A DNA stretch of 64,000 bases from FEB-10 sp963710645 (lineage in GTDB: Bacteria > Acidobacteriota > Thermoanaerobaculia > Thermoanaerobaculales > Sulfomarinibacteraceae), in assembly GCA_963710645.1 (NCBI GenBank), contig CAVQBD010000009.1, forward strand, positions 1 to 64,000, in the 5' to 3' direction. Under the pieces are notes generated by a model. That model made no database searches and was not told the DNA's origin. It saw nothing but the letters and a program-made list of their open reading frames with translations. Positions 60,955 through 64,000 of this stretch are shown piece after piece. Each line of letters begins with the position of its first letter. Within the stretch, counting starts at the first letter, position 1. Both the position numbers and the translations under genes were made by a program.

Positions 60955-62796
60955 ATGGCTTATGACGTCGACATGCGTGATGTGAAATTCCAGCTCTTCG
61001 AGTGGCTGCCAACCGCCAAGCTGCTCGATAACAAGAAATACTCGGACTGGGACATGGAAAATCTCGCGATGGTCCTCGACGAGGCCCTCAAGATCGCCAA
61101 AGAACAGATGGCCCCGACTAACGTGATTGGCGATCGGGTCGGAGCTCAGTGGAAAGACGGCACCGTCACCATGCCGGATGAATTCAAGCCTGTCTACGAC
61201 CTCATCTGCGAGGGTGGATGGCTGGGCATGGTGGTGCCCCAGGAATCCGGCGGCATGGGCCTGCCCGAGGTCATCGGAACGGCGGTGACCGAGTTTTTCT
61301 CGGGCGCCAACGTCTCATTGACTCTCAGCATCATGTTGACCCGCGGCACCGGAATGATGATCGACAACTTCGGTAGCGACCAGGTCAAGCAATTGTTTAT
61401 GGACAAACTGGTCACCGGCGAGTGGGCCGGCACCATGTGCCTGACCGAGCCCCAGGCCGGCTCGGACGTGGGAGCCTCGTCGACCAAGGCGGTCAAACAG
61501 GATGACGGTACCTACCTCGTCACGGGCGAGAAGATCTTCATCACGTCGGGCGATCACAACCTCACCGACAACATCATCCACCTCGTATTGGCTCGGACGC
61601 CGGGGGCTCCAGCGGGAACCAAGGGTCTGTCGCTGTTTGTGATCCCGAAAATCTGGGTGAACGAAGATGGCTCGGCGGCCGAATCCAACGACGTTTATTG
61701 CAGCAACATCGAAGAGAAGATGGGTATCCACGGTTCTCCCACGTGTTCCCTCGTCTTCGGCCAGAAGAATGCGTGCCGCGGCTATCTGCTGGGTGAAGAG
61801 CTGCAGGGCATGAAGCTCATGTTCTACATGATGAACGGCGCCCGAATCGAGGTCGGTCTCCAGGGAGAGGCGGCGGCCGGCGCTGCCCACCAGGAAGCCC
61901 TGGCATACGCAAAGGAGCGGTTGCAAAGCAGGAGCTGGAAAGAGTGGCAGAATCCCGAGGCGCCCCAGGTCCCGATCATCGAGCACCCCGATGTCCGCAG
62001 GATGTTGCTGTCGGCCAAGGCCTACACCGAGGCCATGCGTGCCCTGCTCTATCAAACCGCTATCTTTGAGGATCTCGCTCGGACCACCGATGGTGAGGAA
62101 CACGAACGTTATGCCTCGTACGTCGACGTCCTGACGCCGGTTTGCAAGGCCTGGGCCTCCGACTGGGGTGTTCAGGTTGGGCTGTGGTGCATGCAGGTCT
62201 ACGGTGGCTACGGATACACCAAGGAGTACCCAGTCGAACAGTACGTCCGGGATGCCGAAATCGCAACCATCTACGAAGGCACCAACGGGATTCAAGCGTT
62301 GGACTTCGTGGGCAGAAAGCTTCGGCTCCGGGACGGCGCGGCCATCAGGGAACTGCTGGGCATGGCCGAGAAGACATTCAACACGCTCAAGAGCGACCCC
62401 GAGCTCATGGAACCGGCGTGGATGCTGGCGGCGGCTCTCAAGCAGATCGAGTCCATCGCCAAGGATCTACCGAAACGACCGGATGGCATGCTCGTGACCA
62501 TCCTCAACGCGGTGCCGCTGCTCGACATGGTGGGTACGGTTCTCGGAGCTCACTTCCTGCTGGACCAGGCCCGGCTCGCCAAGACCAAGCTGAAGGAGAT
62601 CCTGGCAGAAGCAGGGATCGGGACCGATGACAAAAAGGCGTACAAGACCTTCCTCCAGGGCAATACGGAGGCAGCCTTCTATCACAACAAGGTTCAGACA
62701 GCGATCCATTTTGCCTACCGAGCTCTGCCGAACGTGGCGGCGCGCGGTGCGGCCATCCGTTCCGGCGAAAAGGCGCCGATGTACGCGATCATGTAG
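60955..62796 (+). CDS. Acyl-CoA dehydrogenase (long form with extra C-terminal domain)
   Basis: 613 aa. FAD enzyme that introduces the 2,3 double bond into acyl-CoA. MCLTEPQAGSDVGASSTKAV and KIFITSGDHNLTDNIIHLVL are FAD/substrate segments; GGYGYTKEYPVEQYVRDAEI and IATIYEGTNGIQALDFVGRK hold the catalytic Glu. About 130 extra residues at the end (AKTKLKEILAEAGIG and following) place it in the FadE5-like long group. GGGAGG lies 6 nt before the ATG at 60955. Its FadR-like operator suggests control by fatty acyl-CoA. Confidence 0.94.
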   Translation: MAYDVDMRDVKFQLFEWLPTAKLLDNKKYSDWDMENLAMVLDEALKIAKEQMAPTNVIGDRVGAQWKDGTVTMPDEFKPVYDLICEGGWLGMVVPQESGGMGLPEVIGTAVTEFFSGANVSLTLSIMLTRGTGMMIDNFGSDQVKQLFMDKLVTGEWAGTMCLTEPQAGSDVGASSTKAVKQDDGTYLVTGEKIFITSGDHNLTDNIIHLVLARTPGAPAGTKGLSLFVIPKIWVNEDGSAAESNDVYCSNIEEKMGIHGSPTCSLVFGQKNACRGYLLGEELQGMKLMFYMMNGARIEVGLQGEAAAGAAHQEALAYAKERLQSRSWKEWQNPEAPQVPIIEHPDVRRMLLSAKAYTEAMRALLYQTAIFEDLARTTDGEEHERYASYVDVLTPVCKAWASDWGVQVGLWCMQVYGGYGYTKEYPVEQYVRDAEIATIYEGTNGIQALDFVGRKLRLRDGAAIRELLGMAEKTFNTLKSDPELMEPAWMLAAALKQIESIAKDLPKRPDGMLVTILNAVPLLDMVGTVLGAHFLLDQARLAKTKLKEILAEAGIGTDDKKAYKTFLQGNTEAAFYHNKVQTAIHFAYRALPNVAARGAAIRSGEKAPMYAIM

Positions 62797-62821
62797 CCGA
62801 GTCAGCCTATCGAGTCTTATC

Positions 62822-62846
62822 GGGCCCCCGCCGTCGGGGGCCCTTT
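62822..62846 (+). terminator. Hairpin after the acyl-CoA dehydrogenase gene
   Basis: GGGCCCCCG (62822-62830) and CGGGGGCCC (62835-62843) with loop CCGT, then only TTT. Likely terminator, weak T-run. Confidence 0.65.
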
Positions 62847-62883
62847 GAATTGCGATCCACCACCCGGACCCATCCCGATCTAC

Positions 62884-62974
62884 ATTTTCAATTCCATATT
62901 CGATTTCAAAATATTTCATCTCTCACCTCTCATCTCTCATCTCTCATCTCTCATTTCGAATTTCGAATTTCGAT
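62884..62974. repeat. Thirteen-unit heptamer tract with changing unit
   Basis: From 62884 the phase holds for 13 units: ATTTTCA, ATTCCAT, ATTCGAT and so on, then TCTCTCA (four near-identical units), then TTTCGAA twice and TTTCGAT. The unit changes but the 7-nt register does not. It ends 55 bp before the next start codon. Confidence 0.85.
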
Positions 62975-63029
62975 CCTCCTCTTGCGTTGTGAACCACATC
63001 AACGAATACTTGATGAAGAAGGAGCGACT

Positions 63030-64000
63030 ATGTACGGCATTCCGAATTTAGGGAGAGTTGTGTCCCTGACCCTCTTCATCCTGAGTGGCACGACCGCCGT
63101 GGGCCTTTGCCAAGACTGCATCGAGGAGACGGCGCGTTGGTCCCAAGGGCCGGCGGACGCCGTATTCACCGCGGCGGGGCATTCATACTTCGGTAGCGGC
63201 ACCCTCCTGATAGTCGGCGACGCATCCGACATCAACACACCGCAGGTCGTGGGCTTTGTGGATCTCGGCATGCTGATTGGTGACATCGTTGTCATCGACG
63301 ACGTCGCCCACATCGCAGCCGGGAACTTCACCGAGGAGCCGGGCGCATATTTCGAGGTGGACGTCTCCGTCCCGGCAGCGCCGGTGGTGTCTCGCACCTT
63401 CCCGACCCCATGGCCAGGGCGCAGTCTGTGGGTGACCGAGACTCACGCCTTCGTGGGATTGGCTGATGTCGCGGACGAAGCAAGCGGTTCACTGCTGGTG
63501 CTCGATCTTCGGCCCTCCGGCGATCCGACCGTGGCGGCAGATCTCCCGCTTACGGGTTGGCCGGAGGAGATCGTTGAGGACAGTGGCCTTCTATGGGTCA
63601 CCGAGCTCGGCCGGGGAGTTCGCGCCATCAACGTGTCCGGACCAAGCCTGCCGTTCGAGGTCGCGGTCATTGAAGGCAATATCCGCGATGCGGACGCCGA
63701 CGATGGGGTGCTGTACCTGGTGGAATGGGGAGACGACCGCGATGACGCCCTGAGACTCCTCGACGTCTTCGATCCCGCAGCACCAGTCGAGCTTGGCCGG
63801 TACGACGCTATCAGGCCCCGACAGGTTGAGGTCTTCGGCCCGGCGGCGTACCTCCTGAGCAGTCCGGCGGAGACCTCGTTCCGGCTCGAAGTCATCGACA
63901 TCACACAGCCCGACGATCCGGACCGGTATGGAATCCTGTCCGTCGGGTCTCCCGGCGGCGACCTCCTGATCCAGGATCTCATGGTGGCGGCGCGAGTGGC
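63030..64000 (+). CDS. LVIVD-type beta-propeller protein, 5' part (runs off the window)
   Basis: At least 323 residues, open to the window end. The signal peptide begins MYGIPNLGRVVSLTLFILSG. Repeating blades follow: TLLIVGDASDINTPQVVGFV, SLLVLDLRPSGDPTVAADLP, RLLDVFDPAAPVELGRYDAI, RLEVIDITQPDDPDRYGILS, the pattern of LVIVD-repeat secreted proteins. Function unknown; probably surface-exposed. AAGGAG lies 5 nt before the ATG at 63030. Confidence 0.8.
   Translation, partial: MYGIPNLGRVVSLTLFILSGTTAVGLCQDCIEETARWSQGPADAVFTAAGHSYFGSGTLLIVGDASDINTPQVVGFVDLGMLIGDIVVIDDVAHIAAGNFTEEPGAYFEVDVSVPAAPVVSRTFPTPWPGRSLWVTETHAFVGLADVADEASGSLLVLDLRPSGDPTVAADLPLTGWPEEIVEDSGLLWVTELGRGVRAINVSGPSLPFEVAVIEGNIRDADADDGVLYLVEWGDDRDDALRLLDVFDPAAPVELGRYDAIRPRQVEVFGPAAYLLSSPAETSFRLEVIDITQPDDPDRYGILSVGSPGGDLLIQDLMVAARV

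Noticed and set aside
62884..62974. Telomere-like repeat marking a chromosome end
   Set aside because: Unique genes continue on both sides, and similar tracts lie throughout the window.

Overview
The window is 64 kb of GC-rich bacterial chromosome (roughly 62% GC by eye), densely coded on both strands, with about 52 protein genes, one tRNA and one broken gene. The best guess for the source is an uncultured Acidobacteriota (Thermoanaerobaculia/Holophagae-like). That is an inference from the von Willebrand-type secreted protein, the SpoVG homologue, the gingipain-like protease and the gene style; no rRNA is present to confirm it. Nothing looks like a phage, plasmid or insertion sequence, and there is no CRISPR array.

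Layout. 0.4-9 kb (minus strand): 3-hydroxybutyryl-CoA dehydrogenase, a bacterial deoxyhypusine-synthase-like enzyme, TsaC, a secreted von Willebrand-type protein with a partner, a GT4 glycosyltransferase and a DegT aminotransferase. 9-14 kb (plus): UDP-glucose dehydrogenase, an S4 RNA-binding protein, an MtaD-type deaminase, a double universal stress protein and peptidyl-tRNA hydrolase. 14.3-19.4 kb (minus): TPR protein, LolB-like lipoprotein, spoVG, tRNA-Gln, prs, rplY. 19.5-33 kb: a DECD-box helicase, a beta-propeller-like protein, queG, infC (ATT start), a 1082-aa C25 protease, a frameshifted MFS/spermidine-synthase-like pseudogene, an NhaC-type antiporter and recO. 33-38 kb: enoyl-CoA hydratase, a response regulator with an acidic linker, and a biotin ligase. 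36.4-41.5 kb (minus): ffh-rpsP-khpA-rimM-trmD-dsbD. 41.5-50.4 kb: a LuxR-type regulator, a secreted protein, an MFS/FAD-oxidoreductase divergent pair, trxA-proS and a MidA-like methyltransferase. 50.4-60.7 kb (plus): rimP-nusA-infB-DUF503-rbfA-nrnA-truB-rpsO-pnp behind what looks like a transcription attenuator. 61-64 kb: an acyl-CoA dehydrogenase under a palindromic operator, and the 5' part of an LVIVD-type beta-propeller protein.

The most unusual content is non-coding. Nearly every longer intergenic stretch carries (a) runs of 7-nt units kept in strict 7-nt phase, with a different unit at each locus, often placed as inverted arms around a C/G-rich hairpin just after a stop codon; and (b) a modular composite element repeated about five times: C-rich clamp, a 20-nt motif (GCGCGATnGGCGGGCGTGCC), a long hairpin whose stem differs between copies but stays paired, a GGCAACC..CGGGGAG segment, and a 66-67-nt module bounded by GGTGCCnGGCACC palindromes. 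A third hairpin family contains GCGGCCGTCTCGGCTGC. I know of no description of this combined arrangement. Heptanucleotide tandem repeats (STRR) are known from heterocystous cyanobacteria, but there the units are a few fixed sequences.

Other points worth attention: the attenuator with a possible leaderless 12-codon leader peptide before rimP-nusA-infB; non-standard start codons (ATT for infC, probable CTG for birA, TTG for the glycosyltransferase); a set of genes that appear to be transcribed leaderless; and a FadR-box-like palindrome over the acyl-CoA dehydrogenase promoter. Starts were chosen by hand from Shine-Dalgarno spacing and family N-termini. No alignment or database search was run.
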